A program made the position numbers and the translations under genes. Under the pieces are notes generated by a model, which was given only the letters and a program-made list of their open reading frames with translations, ran no database searches and was not told the DNA's origin. This document shows, piece by piece, positions 14,079-25,104 of a stretch of DNA of 64,000 nt. The stretch covers positions 62,001-126,000 of the forward strand of contig JAUNKF010000002.1 of NCBI GenBank assembly GCA_030532895.1. The letters run 5' to 3'. Each line of letters starts with the position of its first letter. Within the stretch, counting starts at the first letter, position 1. This stretch comes from Lautropia sp. GTDB taxonomy: Bacteria > Pseudomonadota > Gammaproteobacteria > Burkholderiales > Burkholderiaceae_E.

Positions 14079-15416
14079 ATGGCACGTCGATATTTCGGGA
14101 CGGATGGTGTTCGGGGCAAAGTGGGCGAGCCGCCCATCACCCCAGAATTTGTGATGCACCTGGGCTTTGCCGCTGGCAGGAAGTTTGCCGAGAAAGCGCG
14201 CGGCAAGCCGGCCGTCCTGCTGGGCAAGGACACCCGCATTTCCGGCTATCTGCTCGAAGCGGCGCTCACGGCCGGCTTTACCGCAGCCGGCGTGGATGTT
14301 CACGTCACCGGCCCGATCCCGACGCCCGCCATCGCCTACCTGACCCGCGGCCTGCGTCTGGATGCGGGCGTGGTGCTCAGCGCCTCGCACAACCCTTATG
14401 AAGACAATGGCATCAAGTTCTTCTCGGCCGATGGCAACAAGCTGCCCGACGAGATGGAGGAGGCCATCGAATCGTTGCTGGATGAGCCGATCGTGGCGGT
14501 CGACTCCGACAAGCTCGGCAAGGTTCATCGCGTCGAAGGGGCGGCCGGCCGATACATCGAGTTCTGCAAGAGCACCTTCCCCTACAGCCTCGATCTGAAA
14601 GGGCTGAAGCTCGTCGTCGATTGTGCCAACGGCGCTGCCTATCACACGGCCCCGCACGTCTTTCATGAGCTGGGCGCCGAAATCGTCGAGCTGGGTGTGG
14701 AGCCGAACGGCATCAACATCAACGCCGGCGTCGGGGCGGTTCACCCGAAGGCGATGGCGGCGGCAGTGCTCAAGCATGGTGCCGATCTGGGCATCTCGCT
14801 CGATGGTGATGCCGATCGCCTGATCATGTGTGATGCGGCCGGCCGCATCTACGACGGCGATGAGCTGCTCTACATCATGGTGATGGATCGTCTCGCGCGT
14901 GGTCCGGTCGATGGGGTCGTTGGCACGCTGATGACCAACTATGCCTTCGAGCGCGCGATGATCGAGAAGAACATTCCCTTCGAGCGTGCCAAGGTCGGCG
15001 ACCGCCATGTGCTCGAAATGCTGCAACAGCGTGGCTGGCTGCTGGGGGGTGAAAATTCCGGCCACCTGCTGGCGCTCGATGCCCACAGCACCGGCGATGG
15101 CACGATCAGCGCGCTGCAGGTGCTGGCTGCTGTGGTGCGCACCGGTCAGTCGCTGGGTGAGCTGATCTCGGGCCTGCATCTGTTGCCGCAGAAGATGATC
15201 AACGTCCGCGTGAAGAAGGGCTTCGACTGGCAGGGCCACGAAGGCTTGCAGAAAGCCATTGCCGACGCCAAGGAACGCCTGGGCAACGATGGGCGCGTGC
15301 TGATCCGTCCCTCCGGTACCGAACCGGTGCTGCGCGTGATGGTCGAGGCGTCCTCCGCCCAGAAGGCCAGCGAGCTGGCCCAGATGATGGCCAATTCGCT
15401 CAGCCAGTCGGCCTGA
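14079..15416 (+). CDS. glmM: Phosphoglucosamine mutase
   Basis: GlmM interconverts glucosamine-6-phosphate and glucosamine-1-phosphate on the way to UDP-GlcNAc for peptidoglycan and lipopolysaccharide. The 445-residue protein has the phosphoserine loop SASHNP (active Ser near 103), the metal-binding loop DGDADR, the sugar-binding loop GGENSGH and the phosphate-binding [14 protein letters not shown]. It starts 11 bases after folP, so the two are probably co-transcribed. Confidence 0.97.
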   Translation: MARRYFGTDGVRGKVGEPPITPEFVMHLGFAAGRKFAEKARGKPAVLLGKDTRISGYLLEAALTAGFTAAGVDVHVTGPIPTPAIAYLTRGLRLDAGVVLSASHNPYEDNGIKFFSADGNKLPDEMEEAIESLLDEPIVAVDSDKLGKVHRVEGAAGRYIEFCKSTFPYSLDLKGLKLVVDCANGAAYHTAPHVFHELGAEIVELGVEPNGININAGVGAVHPKAMAAAVLKHGADLGISLDGDADRLIMCDAAGRIYDGDELLYIMVMDRLARGPVDGVVGTLMTNYAFERAMIEKNIPFERAKVGDRHVLEMLQQRGWLLGGENSGHLLALDAHSTGDGTISALQVLAAVVRTGQSLGELISGLHLLPQKMINVRVKKGFDWQGHEGLQKAIADAKERLGNDGRVLIRPSGTEPVLRVMVEASSAQKASELAQMMANSLSQSA

Positions 15417-15522
15417 TGCTGCCGCAGGCCAGCCATGCCCTTCGCAAGGCGCGTCTGAGGCCATCCGTCAGGCAGCAGACGGCGCTTGGTTGTGGTCAGG
15501 TTGTGGTCATTGGGCTGAAGGT

Positions 15523-15550
15523 TTGCGCTTTCGGCAAAAAACGCTATACT
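15523..15550 (+). promoter_or_regulatory. Sigma-70 promoter of the tRNA cluster
   Basis: TTGCGC and TATACT with a 16-base spacer. The -10 box ends 8 bases before the mature tRNA-Pro 5' end, so transcription would begin almost at the tRNA itself. Confidence 0.65.
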
Positions 15551-15558
15551 CATGGTTT

Positions 15559-15635
15559 CGGGGTGTAGCGTAGCCTGGTAGCGCGCCTGGTTTGGGACCA
15601 GGATGTCGGGAGTTCGAATCTCTCCACCCCGACCA
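15559..15635 (+). tRNA. tRNA-Pro (anticodon UGG)
   Basis: A 77-base cloverleaf with encoded CCA. The acceptor arms are CGGGGTG and CACCCCG, the anticodon stem is CCTGG/CCAGG around the loop TTTGGGA with anticodon TGG, and the T arm contains GTTCGAATC. Confidence 0.95.
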
Positions 15636-15656
15636 CACATTTCTGGCAGAAAGCGC

Positions 15657-15662
15657 TATAAT
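15657..15662 (+). promoter_or_regulatory. Consensus -10 box before tRNA-Arg
   Basis: TATAAT, preceded by a stretch (TTTCTGGCAGAAAGCGC) resembling the corresponding part of the tRNA-Pro promoter. No good -35 hexamer is seen. tRNA-Arg may therefore have its own promoter. Confidence 0.45.
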
Positions 15663-15711
15663 GCGCTGTCTGTCGGGTCTGCAAGCTGTTTCGGCAGACG
15701 ACGGGGTAGAA

Positions 15712-15788
<77 letters not shown>

Positions 15789-15800
15789 AGTTTTCATGTG

Positions 15801-15876
15801 GTGGCTGTAGCTCAGTTGGTAGAGTCCCGGATTGTGATTCCGGTTGTCGTGGGTTCGAGTCCCATCAGCCACCCCA
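15801..15876 (+). tRNA. tRNA-His (anticodon GUG)
   Basis: A 76-base cloverleaf with encoded CCA; acceptor arms GTGGCTG and CAGCCAC, anticodon loop TTGTGAT with anticodon GTG. The base before it is G and the discriminator is C, so the extra G(-1) typical of tRNA-His is encoded in the genome. Confidence 0.95.
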
Positions 15877-15919
15877 ACGTTTTAAAGACTTGCTTTCATC
15901 CTTATCGGGCAAGTCGAAG

Positions 15920-15953
15920 CCTCCAGTAGCCTCTCGCGCCTGGGGGTTTTTTT
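15920..15953 (+). terminator. Intrinsic terminator of the tRNA cluster
   Basis: CCTCCAG pairs with CTGGGGG (one wobble) over a 13-base loop, followed by seven T. It lies 44 bases after tRNA-His. Confidence 0.65.
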
Positions 15954-17624
<1,671 letters not shown>

Positions 17625-17713
17625 TCGATGACGACCAAGAACGGACAGAACCGCGCCGTGGCGCTGGTTCCGGTGGCGTGCGCCTTCATCAACGCACAGC
17701 GGAGGGGCGTGGC

Positions 17714-18727
17714 ATGGCAAGCATGACGATGATTCAGGCATTGCGTTCGGCGATGGACGTGATGCTGGAGCGGGATGACAACGTGGTGGTGTTTGGCGAG
17801 GACGTGGGCTATTTTGGTGGCGTTTTCCGTTGCACCGAAGGGTTGCAGGCCAAGTACGGCAGAAACCGCGTATTCGATGCACCCATCACCGAAAGTGGTA
17901 TCGTCGGCTCAGCCGTTGGTATGGCAGCTTATGGCTTGCGGCCGGTGGTGGAAGTGCAGTTTGCCGATTATGTGTACCCGGCGCTGGATCAGATCATGTC
18001 CGAGGCGGCGCGGCTGCGTTATCGCTCGGCCGGTGATTTCACCGCGCCGATGGTGATCCGCATGCCTTGTGGTGGCGGGATCTACGGCGGGCAGACCCAC
18101 AGCCAGAGTCCGGAAGCGCTCTTCATCCACACGAGCGGCGTGCGTACCGTGTTGCCCAGCAACCCTTACGATGCCAAGGGATTGCTGATCAGCGCCATCG
18201 AAAACAATGACCCCGTCATTTTTCTGGAACCCAAGCGCCTCTACAACGGGCCTTTCGACGGGCATCACGACCGGCCCGTCGTGCCGTGGTCGAAGCACCC
18301 GATGGGTGAGGTGCCCGATGGCTATTACACGGTGCCGCTCGACAGTGCCAAGGTGGTGCGTGAAGGTCAGGCGCTGACCGTCATCGCTTATGGCACGATG
18401 GTGTATGTGGCCGAAGCGGCCGCGGCCGAAACGGGCATCGATGCAGAAATCATCGACCTGCGCAGCCTCTGGCCGCTTGACTTGCCCACGCTCGTGCAGT
18501 CCGTCAAGAAAACCGGGCGATGCGTGATCGTGCATGAAGCCACACGTACCGGTGGGTTTGGTGCCGAACTATCTGCCATTGTGCAGGAACACTGCTTCTA
18601 TCACCTCGAAGCGCCTATCGAGCGCGTGACCGGGTGGGATACGCCTTATCCGCATGCTCAGGAGTGGTCGTATTTTCCGGGGCCGGCACGGTTGGGTGAA
18701 GCGATGAAAAAAGTGATGGAGGCATGA
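17714..18727 (+). CDS. bkdA2: Branched-chain 2-oxoacid dehydrogenase E1 beta subunit
   Basis: Beta subunit of the heterotetrameric E1 component, 337 residues. The transketolase-type core is clear (VVVFGEDVGYFGGVFRCTEGL, DAPITESGIVGSAVGMA, EVQFADYVYPA) with the C-terminal transketolase domain (DAEIIDLRSLWPLD, VIVHEATRTGGFGAEL). The frame opens 12 codons earlier, but the ATG used has a strong GGAGG site 9 bases upstream and begins MASMTMIQALRSAMD as in the family. E2 follows after 3 bases. Confidence 0.93.
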   Translation: MASMTMIQALRSAMDVMLERDDNVVVFGEDVGYFGGVFRCTEGLQAKYGRNRVFDAPITESGIVGSAVGMAAYGLRPVVEVQFADYVYPALDQIMSEAARLRYRSAGDFTAPMVIRMPCGGGIYGGQTHSQSPEALFIHTSGVRTVLPSNPYDAKGLLISAIENNDPVIFLEPKRLYNGPFDGHHDRPVVPWSKHPMGEVPDGYYTVPLDSAKVVREGQALTVIAYGTMVYVAEAAAAETGIDAEIIDLRSLWPLDLPTLVQSVKKTGRCVIVHEATRTGGFGAELSAIVQEHCFYHLEAPIERVTGWDTPYPHAQEWSYFPGPARLGEAMKKVMEA

Positions 18728-18730
18728 ACG

Positions 18731-20281
18731 ATGGGCATTCATATCATCAAGATGCCGGATATCGGGGAAGGCATCGCCGAGGTCGAGCTGGTCGAATGGC
18801 ATGTGAAGGTCGGTGACACGATCCAGGAGGATCAGGTGCTGGCCGAAGTGATGACGGACAAGGCCGCCGTCGAAATTCCGTCACCCGTGACCGGTGTGGT
18901 CAAGGTGCTGGGCGGCACGCTGGGCCAGATGATGGCCGTGGGCACGGATCTGATCACGATCGAGGTCGAGGGTGAGGGCAATGTGCAATCGGCCGAGGCC
19001 AGTCGTGCAGGTGAGGGGGCTGCCACCGGCGTGCCGGGCGCTGCAGCCGGGGCGCACGCGCCTGCTCCTGCAGGCGGCTCATCATCCGGGGTGGCAACAG
19101 GCCACGCACAGCGGTCGTCAGCATCGGCTGGTGCCGAAGGCGCCGCTGCCTCGTCGTCCGGGGCGTCGGCGGCTGGTCGGGCCGATCGGCATGCGGTCGG
19201 TGCAGGCACTGGCATGAGTGCCGGTACCACAGCTCAGGGCACTGCGGCGGGCGCACGAGGTGGTGGCGCTGGGGCCGGCGCCGGTGTCGGCACAGGGCCC
19301 GGATCAGCAGGTGGTTCGGCACCGGGCCCGCAGGCGGCGTCAGGTGGCTGGCAGCCGGCAGGTGAGGAGCCGGCCGCCACCGTGCCGCGCCAGTTCGGCG
19401 AGGCGCCCTTGGCATCACCGGCAGTGCGTCGTCGGGCCTGGGATCTGGGCATCGAGCTGCGATTCGTGCCAGGCAGTGGCCCGCATGGGCGAATTCGCCA
19501 TGAGGATCTGGACGCCTATGTGAAGCAGCAGGCTGGCATGCTGTCGGGAAGCACGGGTGTCAACACGGCCTATCTGCCTCGGACCGGCACACGCGAGGTG
19601 CCGGTCATCGGCCTGCGGCGCAAGATTGCCGAGAAGATGCAGGAGTCCAAGCGCCGGATTCCACATTTCAGCTACGTCGAGGAAATGGATGTCACGGCAC
19701 TCGAAGCGCTGCGCAACCAGCTCAACGCACAGCATGGCAAGACACGAGGCAAGCTCTCGCTGATCCCGTTCATCGCGCGGGCGATGGTGCTGGCCTTGCG
19801 GCAGTTTCCACAGATCAATGCGCGCTTCGATGACGAGGCCGGGGTCGTCACCCGCTATGAGGGCGTGCATCTGGGCGTGGCCGTGCAGACCCCGCAAGGG
19901 CTGGTGGTGGCCGTGGTGCGGCATGCCGAATCGCGCGATCTGTGGGGTAATGCCACCGAGGTGGCCCGGCTCGCCGAGTTGGCCCGTGCCGGGCGTGCCA
20001 ATCGGGAGGAGCTGAGCGGCTCCACCATCACGCTCAGCAGTCTGGGCGCCCTGGGGGGAATCGTCAGCACGCCGGTCATCAACCATCCCGAGGTGGGCAT
20101 CATCGCCGTCAACCGGATCGTCGAAAAACCGGTGGTGCATGAGGGGCAGATTGCCATCCGCAAGACGATGAATCTCTCGTCTTCCTTCGACCATCGCGTG
20201 GTCGATGGCATGGATGCGGCGGCCTTCATCCAGGCCATGCGCCAGTTGCTTGAAAACCCTGCCATGTTGTTCATCGACTAA
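18731..20281 (+). CDS. bkdB: Branched-chain 2-oxoacid dehydrogenase E2 (lipoamide acyltransferase)
   Basis: Core acyltransferase of the complex, 516 residues. One lipoyl domain with the swinging-arm Lys44 in [10 protein letters not shown], then an unusually long Gly/Ala/Ser-rich linker of about 145 residues, then the peripheral subunit-binding domain ([16 protein letters not shown]...GRIRHEDL) and the CoA-dependent catalytic domain ending with active-site HRVVDG. E2 linkers are usually 30-60 residues, so this one is long. GGAGG precedes the start. The assignment to branched-chain acids rests on similarity of E1 and operon layout. Confidence 0.92.
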   Translation: MGIHIIKMPDIGEGIAEVELVEWHVKVGDTIQEDQVLAEVMTDKAAVEIPSPVTGVVKVLGGTLGQMMAVGTDLITIEVEGEGNVQSAEASRAGEGAATGVPGAAAGAHAPAPAGGSSSGVATGHAQRSSASAGAEGAAASSSGASAAGRADRHAVGAGTGMSAGTTAQGTAAGARGGGAGAGAGVGTGPGSAGGSAPGPQAASGGWQPAGEEPAATVPRQFGEAPLASPAVRRRAWDLGIELRFVPGSGPHGRIRHEDLDAYVKQQAGMLSGSTGVNTAYLPRTGTREVPVIGLRRKIAEKMQESKRRIPHFSYVEEMDVTALEALRNQLNAQHGKTRGKLSLIPFIARAMVLALRQFPQINARFDDEAGVVTRYEGVHLGVAVQTPQGLVVAVVRHAESRDLWGNATEVARLAELARAGRANREELSGSTITLSSLGALGGIVSTPVINHPEVGIIAVNRIVEKPVVHEGQIAIRKTMNLSSSFDHRVVDGMDAAAFIQAMRQLLENPAMLFID

Positions 20282-20295
20282 CCGGAGCCTTTCGC

Positions 20296-21717
20296 ATGCA
20301 AACCATTCAAACCAAATTGCTGGTGCTGGGCGGCGGGCCTGGTGGTTACGTGGCTGCCATCCGGGCTGGTCAGCTCGGCATCCCCACGATCCTGATCGAA
20401 AACGAGGCACTGGGCGGCACCTGCCTGAACGTTGGCTGCATCCCGTCCAAAGCGCTGATTCATGCGGCCAACCAGTTTGCGGCTGCTCAGACCATGAGCA
20501 GTCCCTACACGCCGCTCGGTATCCGCGTCCAGAATCCGAGCATCGACGTGCAGCAGATGATCGCGTGGAAGGATGGCATCGTGGAACGCCTGACCGGTGG
20601 GATCAGCGGGTTGCTCAAGCGCCAGAAAGTCCAGGTCATTCGCGGTTGGGGGCACATCCTCGACGGCAAGACGGTGGAGGTGCGTGATGCCGAGGGGCAT
20701 GTGATCAACCGGGTGCAGGCCGAACACCTGTTGCTTGCCAATGGTTCGGTGCCGGTCGAATTGCCGATGCTGCCTTTCGACGGGCACACCGTCGTGTCGA
20801 GTACCGAGGCACTCTCGCCGCGTGAGTTGCCTCAGGAGCTGATCGTGGTCGGTGCCAGTTATATCGGGTTGGAACTGGGCATCACCTACCGCAAGCTCGG
20901 CGTGCGGGTCAGTGTGGTCGAAGCGGCCGACCGGGTTCTGCCCAACATGGACGCCGACCTGAGCCGGCCCGTGCATGCCCGCCTTGAAAAGCTCGGGATC
21001 CAGTTGTATCTGGGCCATCAGGTCGTGGGGCCGATCAGGGCGGGCGAGCGCATCACCGGGGTGGAGGTGCGCACGAGTGGTGTGGGCACTCACACGGTCC
21101 ATCTGAGCGCAGACCGGATCCTCGTCGCCGTGGGCCGAAAACCGCGTACGGAAGGCTACAACCTCGAAAGCCTGCATCTGGGCATGAAGGGCCGCGCCAT
21201 CGATGTCGATGACCAGTGCCGTACCAGCATGCGGCACGTCTGGGCCATTGGGGATCTGACCGATGGCCTGATGTTGGCCCACCGGGCGATGGCACAGGGC
21301 GAGATGGTGGCCGAGATCATTGCCGGCAACAAACGGCATTTCCGGCCGGCAGCCATTCCGTCGGTCTGCTTCACCGACCCGGAAGTGGTCAGCGTCGGCA
21401 TGCTTCCCGCCGAGGCCACCCGGGCCGGCCACGACGTGGTGCTAGGGTCGTTCCCCTTCATGGCCAACAGCCGGGCCATGACGCTCGAAGACACGGACGG
21501 ATTCGTGCGGGTCGTGGCCCGGCGTGACAACCACCGCATTCTGGGGTGGCAGGCCGTGGGCGCCCATGTGGCCGAGCTGGCCACGCCCTTTGCTCAGTCG
21601 ATCGAGATGGGCGCCCATCTGGAGGATGTGGCCTACACGATCCACGGCCATCCGAGTCTGGGCGAGGCCGTGCAGGAGGCTGCGCTGCGTGCGTTGGGGC
21701 ACGCGATTCATGTGTAG
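20296..21717 (+). CDS. lpdA: Dihydrolipoyl dehydrogenase (E3)
   Basis: Flavoprotein that reoxidises dihydrolipoyl groups of E2 with NAD+. The 473-residue protein has the FAD fold [10 protein letters not shown] (11-20), the redox disulfide Cys43/Cys48 in GGTCLNVGC, the NAD-binding [12 protein letters not shown], the second FAD motif [12 protein letters not shown] and the catalytic His-Glu pair in [14 protein letters not shown]. It starts 14 bases after E2 with an ACCGGAG site, and ends the operon, convergent with bioB. It is probably dedicated to this complex (Lpd-Val type). Confidence 0.95.
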   Translation: MQTIQTKLLVLGGGPGGYVAAIRAGQLGIPTILIENEALGGTCLNVGCIPSKALIHAANQFAAAQTMSSPYTPLGIRVQNPSIDVQQMIAWKDGIVERLTGGISGLLKRQKVQVIRGWGHILDGKTVEVRDAEGHVINRVQAEHLLLANGSVPVELPMLPFDGHTVVSSTEALSPRELPQELIVVGASYIGLELGITYRKLGVRVSVVEAADRVLPNMDADLSRPVHARLEKLGIQLYLGHQVVGPIRAGERITGVEVRTSGVGTHTVHLSADRILVAVGRKPRTEGYNLESLHLGMKGRAIDVDDQCRTSMRHVWAIGDLTDGLMLAHRAMAQGEMVAEIIAGNKRHFRPAAIPSVCFTDPEVVSVGMLPAEATRAGHDVVLGSFPFMANSRAMTLEDTDGFVRVVARRDNHRILGWQAVGAHVAELATPFAQSIEMGAHLEDVAYTIHGHPSLGEAVQEAALRALGHAIHV

Positions 21718-21725
21718 CGCGCGTG

Positions 21726-21767
21726 AAGCACGTGTTCGTCCCAGTGAGAACTTCTCTGGGCGTGCTT
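21726..21767. terminator. Possible bidirectional terminator between lpdA and bioB
   Basis: AAGCACG pairs with CGTGCTT, and inside it CCCAG pairs with CTGGG. It fills most of the 58-base gap between the convergent genes. No clear T-tract. Confidence 0.35.
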
Positions 21768-21775
21768 GATACGCG

Positions 21776-22780
21776 CTACCGCCCAAGACCCTGAGGTTCC
21801 ACCGGCAGCAGATCGAGCTTCAGCATCAGGTGCTGGTCGGTGTCTTCCTCGGGGTTGTCGGTCGTCAGCAGCTTGTCGCCGTAGAAAATCGAATTGGCGC
21901 CGGCCATGAAGCACAGCGCCTGCGTGCTCTCCGGCATGTTCTGCCGGCCGGCCGACAGCCGCACATAGCTCGTGGGCATCGTGATGCGGGCCACCGCAAT
22001 CGTGCGGACGAATTCCGTCCAGTCGAGGTCGCTGGCATCCGCCAACGGGGTGCCATCCACCTTCACCAACTGGTTGATCGGTACGGATTCCGGCTGTGGG
22101 TCGAGGTTGGCGAGGCTGGCGATCAGCCCGGCACGTTCGCGCCGTGTCTCCTGCATGCCGACGATGCCACCACAACACACTTTCAGACCCGCCTTGCGCA
22201 CCTTGCCCAGCGTGTTCATCCGGTCCTTGTGCTCTCGGGTGCCGATCACCTCGCCGTAAAACGCCGGGGCGGTGTCGAGGTTGTGGTTGTAATAATCCAG
22301 TCCGGCCGCTTTCAGATCTTCGGCCATGCCTTCTTCCAGAAGGCCAAAGGTGCCACAGGTTTCCATGCCCATCGCCTTGATGGCCCGGATCATCTCCTGC
22401 AGTTTTTCCACATCCCGTGGCTTCGGCCCGCGCCAGGCACCGCCCATGCAGAAACGGCTTGCGCCGCGCGCCTTGGCGATTCGAGCCTTCTCGATCACCT
22501 CGTCCACCGCCATCAGTTTCTCTGCCTTCAGGCCGGTGTTGTGATGGATGGATTGCGGACAGTAGGCGCAGTCTTCCGGACAGCCGCCCGTCTTGACCGA
22601 GAGCAGCGTCGAGAGCTGGATGCGCTGCGGATCGAAATGCTGTCGGTGAACGCTGGCCGCCCGGTAAACCAGGTCGAGGAAAGGCGTTTCGAACAATGCC
22701 TCCACCTTGCAGACGCTCCAGTATTCGAGCGTCGGATGCGGGGTAGGGCGTTCCAGGTGGATCACGTCGGTGTCGCTCAT
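21776..22780 (-). CDS. bioB: Biotin synthase
   Basis: Radical SAM enzyme that inserts sulfur into dethiobiotin. The radical SAM cluster motif [12 protein letters not shown] is intact, as are the family motifs [28 protein letters not shown] and the conserved R/N residues around [13 protein letters not shown] strands. From [10 protein letters not shown] the product is 334 residues, normal for BioB; a longer frame exists upstream but lacks similarity. It is a single gene here; no other bio genes lie beside it. An operator-like palindrome lies about 60 bases upstream. Confidence 0.96.
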   Translation of the reverse strand: MSDTDVIHLERPTPHPTLEYWSVCKVEALFETPFLDLVYRAASVHRQHFDPQRIQLSTLLSVKTGGCPEDCAYCPQSIHHNTGLKAEKLMAVDEVIEKARIAKARGASRFCMGGAWRGPKPRDVEKLQEMIRAIKAMGMETCGTFGLLEEGMAEDLKAAGLDYYNHNLDTAPAFYGEVIGTREHKDRMNTLGKVRKAGLKVCCGGIVGMQETRRERAGLIASLANLDPQPESVPINQLVKVDGTPLADASDLDWTEFVRTIAVARITMPTSYVRLSAGRQNMPESTQALCFMAGANSIFYGDKLLTTDNPEEDTDQHLMLKLDLLPVEPQGLGR

Positions 22781-22834
22781 GTTGCGTGCTCCGAAGATAG
22801 GGGGATGAGCAGGGATGATAGGCGTAAACAAGTT

Positions 22835-22865
22835 GATATAACATATCGTCAAATGGATGATATGT
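22835..22865 (-). promoter_or_regulatory. Operator-like palindrome upstream of bioB, overlapping a -35 box
   Basis: The half-sites GATAT, ATATC and GATAT occur within 30 bases. The core ACATATCGTC-AAATG-GATGATATGT is a 10-bp inverted repeat with one mismatch. On the minus strand TTGACG, a good -35 hexamer, falls inside it, so a bound repressor could block bioB transcription. It does not match the BirA operator I know (TTGTAAACC...). Confidence 0.45.
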
Positions 22866-23197
22866 GTCCGTTGCTGGGCCGTTCATGCCATCTGCGTCCA
22901 GATGCGAGGCGCCGCTGGCCAGGACTTCGATACAGTGCTTGGCTGATTGTTGTGTTCATGTGTCATTTGCCCATGCTGTCGATACACTTTTGCGCTCAGA
23001 ACCGCCACATTTTTCCCCAAGTAATCGTTGCGTAAATAATGAGGCAGCGCTTCAAGATTGCTGGATTGGCGGCGGGGTGTGGCCGATAATGGCAGCCGGA
23101 ATGAGTCGCGGGCCATGAGCTGCGCATTCCGGGGATATGAAGGTCTTCAGATGTTCTCAGTGATCGGCGTGTCCCAAGTACATCAGTCTTCAGAACG
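22866..23197 (+). other. Intergenic region between bioB and the FecR-like gene
   Basis: About 330 bases. I looked for a sigma-factor gene or a remnant of one upstream of the FecR-like protein and found none in any frame. No convincing RNA gene or terminator was seen. Confidence 0.4.
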
Positions 23198-24058
23198 ATG
23201 CCTCCACAGACCTCCTTCGCATCATCCCTTTCTTCTGCTTCGTGCGTCACACGGCATAATCCTCCCGTTTCCAATGCCCCGCTGGCCATTCAGGCGCAGC
23301 TTTTTCAGCCTGACCACGGTGATCGGCGCCGCTTCATGCGCCGAGGTGTGGTGCTGGGTGTGGCAGCCTTGGCCGCCGGCCTTGTCGACGAAGGCGTGGC
23401 CTGGCGTCGGCTGGTGGCCGATTACCGAACCGAGGTCGGCGCGCAGCGCCACGTCAGGCTCGACGATCGCACGCAATTGCTGCTGAACACGCGTACCGCC
23501 GTCGACGTGAGTGAGTCATCCGGTGCCTTGCAGATTCGTCTGCTCACGGGTGAATTGCTTCTGGATCAGAAACCCGGCGCGACCCGTCCCACCATCATCC
23601 AGACGCCGCAAGGCGAGGTTCGCACCCAAGGCGGGCGTCTGGTCATCCGGCGCCAGGATGCCGAGACGGCCATCGATGCACTGGCAGGCGCTGCCCAGGT
23701 GTTGCCGGCAAGACGTTCGGCCCAGCAGGGGCGAGTCGAACAGGGGCAACATCTGGTCTTTTCCCGGCAGCATGTCGGCCAGCCCGGTGCCATCCAGCAT
23801 GACCAGATCGCCTGGGTCGACGGCCTGATCATTGCCCGAGACATGAAGCTCGCCGATTTCGTGCAAGCGCTGCAACGCTACAGTGGCGCAAGGCTGCATT
23901 GCGATCCGAGCGTGGCGAGCCTGCTCGTGTCGGGCAATTTTCCCATCACCGATCTGAAGCGCGTCTTTGCCTGGCTCACCACGACGCTGCCTCTCAAGGT
24001 GGAAGAGCAGGGCACCCAGTGGGGCCGACAGGCGCTCACCATCCGCGCGCTTGGTTGA
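23198..24058 (+). CDS. FecR-like protein (orphan)
   Basis: A 286-residue protein related to FecR-type regulators that transmit a signal from a TonB-dependent receptor to an ECF sigma factor. Visible are a hydrophobic segment after RRRFMRRGVVLGVAALAAGL (about residues 50-65), the FecR domain (RHVRLDDRTQLLLNTRTAVDV...LLTGELLLD...TPQGEVRTQGGRLVIR) and a C-terminal secretin/TonB short-N-like part (ADFVQALQRYSGARL, GNFPITDLKRVFAWL). The N-terminal cytoplasmic domain looks short and degenerate. No sigma factor or receptor gene is adjacent, so it may be a relic or act with partners elsewhere. Confidence 0.7.
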   Translation: MPPQTSFASSLSSASCVTRHNPPVSNAPLAIQAQLFQPDHGDRRRFMRRGVVLGVAALAAGLVDEGVAWRRLVADYRTEVGAQRHVRLDDRTQLLLNTRTAVDVSESSGALQIRLLTGELLLDQKPGATRPTIIQTPQGEVRTQGGRLVIRRQDAETAIDALAGAAQVLPARRSAQQGRVEQGQHLVFSRQHVGQPGAIQHDQIAWVDGLIIARDMKLADFVQALQRYSGARLHCDPSVASLLVSGNFPITDLKRVFAWLTTTLPLKVEEQGTQWGRQALTIRALG

Positions 24059-24244
24059 GCTGATCGGCGTACATCCCGGCCGTACACCAGCCACAGACCC
24101 GTTGGCAGGCTGTTGAGGTAGCTCGCCATGCGCCACCCGGTCGTGGCGTGCATGCGCCAGATCAGGTGCCTGTCGTCATGCTGGCGGCAACGGCATGGGC
24201 GAGAGGCCCTGCGCCGATCTGCCACCCTGCGCTATGATGCGCGG

Positions 24245-24955
24245 ATGAGCACAGCACATCGACCGTTCCCGTGGCGCCGTCCTGCCCGATCAGCCCTCTT
24301 GCTCGTCGGGTTGACGATGGGGGTTTCGGCTTGTCACACCACCCAGGTGGGCGCACAGCAGCGCCAGCTCCGCTTCAGTAGCGAACAGCTCACCCAGCAC
24401 CTGCGACGCTACCTGCCGAGTGAACAATGCGTCTTCGGCCAGCTTGCCTGCCTCCATCTGCAGAATCCTCGGGTGAGCATGAAGGCCAACGATCAGCGCC
24501 TCTTCATCGATTTCGACGCCCGCTTCAGCACGCAGGGCGACAGCGTGGGGCAGGGCGCTGCATCGGTGGCAGGCATTCCCCGGTATGACCCGGCCAAAGG
24601 GGCGTTCTTCCTCAACAAGCCGGCGTTGTTGAAGCTTGATCTGCCCGGCGTGCCCTCATACCAGAGCAGCATAGCGGCCCAGCTCGTCTCCGAGATGCTG
24701 GCCGATGAAATCAGCCAGCAACCGGTCTGGACGCTGGATGAGCAGGATCCTCAGCAGGCACTGGCCCGGCTCACGCTGCGCGGTGTCAAGGTCGAAAACG
24801 GCCAGCTCGTCTTGACCATCGGCGATGAGGAACGGCACCCCGATGACCCGACCGAACCGGCGGTCGGCTCAGATACGGCGCCCTCGGCAGAACCCGACAC
24901 CCAGGAAAAAACCCCGGCCAAACCCGTCTGGCCTCCCAAGACGATCAAGCTGTAG
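24245..24955 (+). CDS. DUF1439-type lipoprotein
   Basis: A 236-residue predicted lipoprotein with signal peptide LLLVGLTMGVSAC (lipobox VSAC). The body (LRFSSEQLTQHLRRYLPSEQ, VSMKANDQRLFIDFDARF, PALLKLDLPGVPSYQ) resembles the YceB/DUF1439 family of outer-membrane-associated lipoproteins. The tail is Pro/Asp/Thr-rich. The start was set at the ATG giving a proper signal sequence; the frame opens 39 codons earlier. Function unknown. It follows the FecR-like gene in the same direction after 186 bases. Confidence 0.7.
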   Translation: MSTAHRPFPWRRPARSALLLVGLTMGVSACHTTQVGAQQRQLRFSSEQLTQHLRRYLPSEQCVFGQLACLHLQNPRVSMKANDQRLFIDFDARFSTQGDSVGQGAASVAGIPRYDPAKGAFFLNKPALLKLDLPGVPSYQSSIAAQLVSEMLADEISQQPVWTLDEQDPQQALARLTLRGVKVENGQLVLTIGDEERHPDDPTEPAVGSDTAPSAEPDTQEKTPAKPVWPPKTIKL

Positions 24956-25104
24956 GGCACCGCATGCATGGACGTCGATTCGTCCTGAGCGCAGAAGCCA
25001 GGGCGGGTTTCCCCTGGCAGGCTTCCCGTGGCAGGCAGGCGACCTGGCCGCTACCACGGTTTCAATGGCACAGCCCGAGATGGTGGTTCCGTGGCGGGCG
25101 GCGC

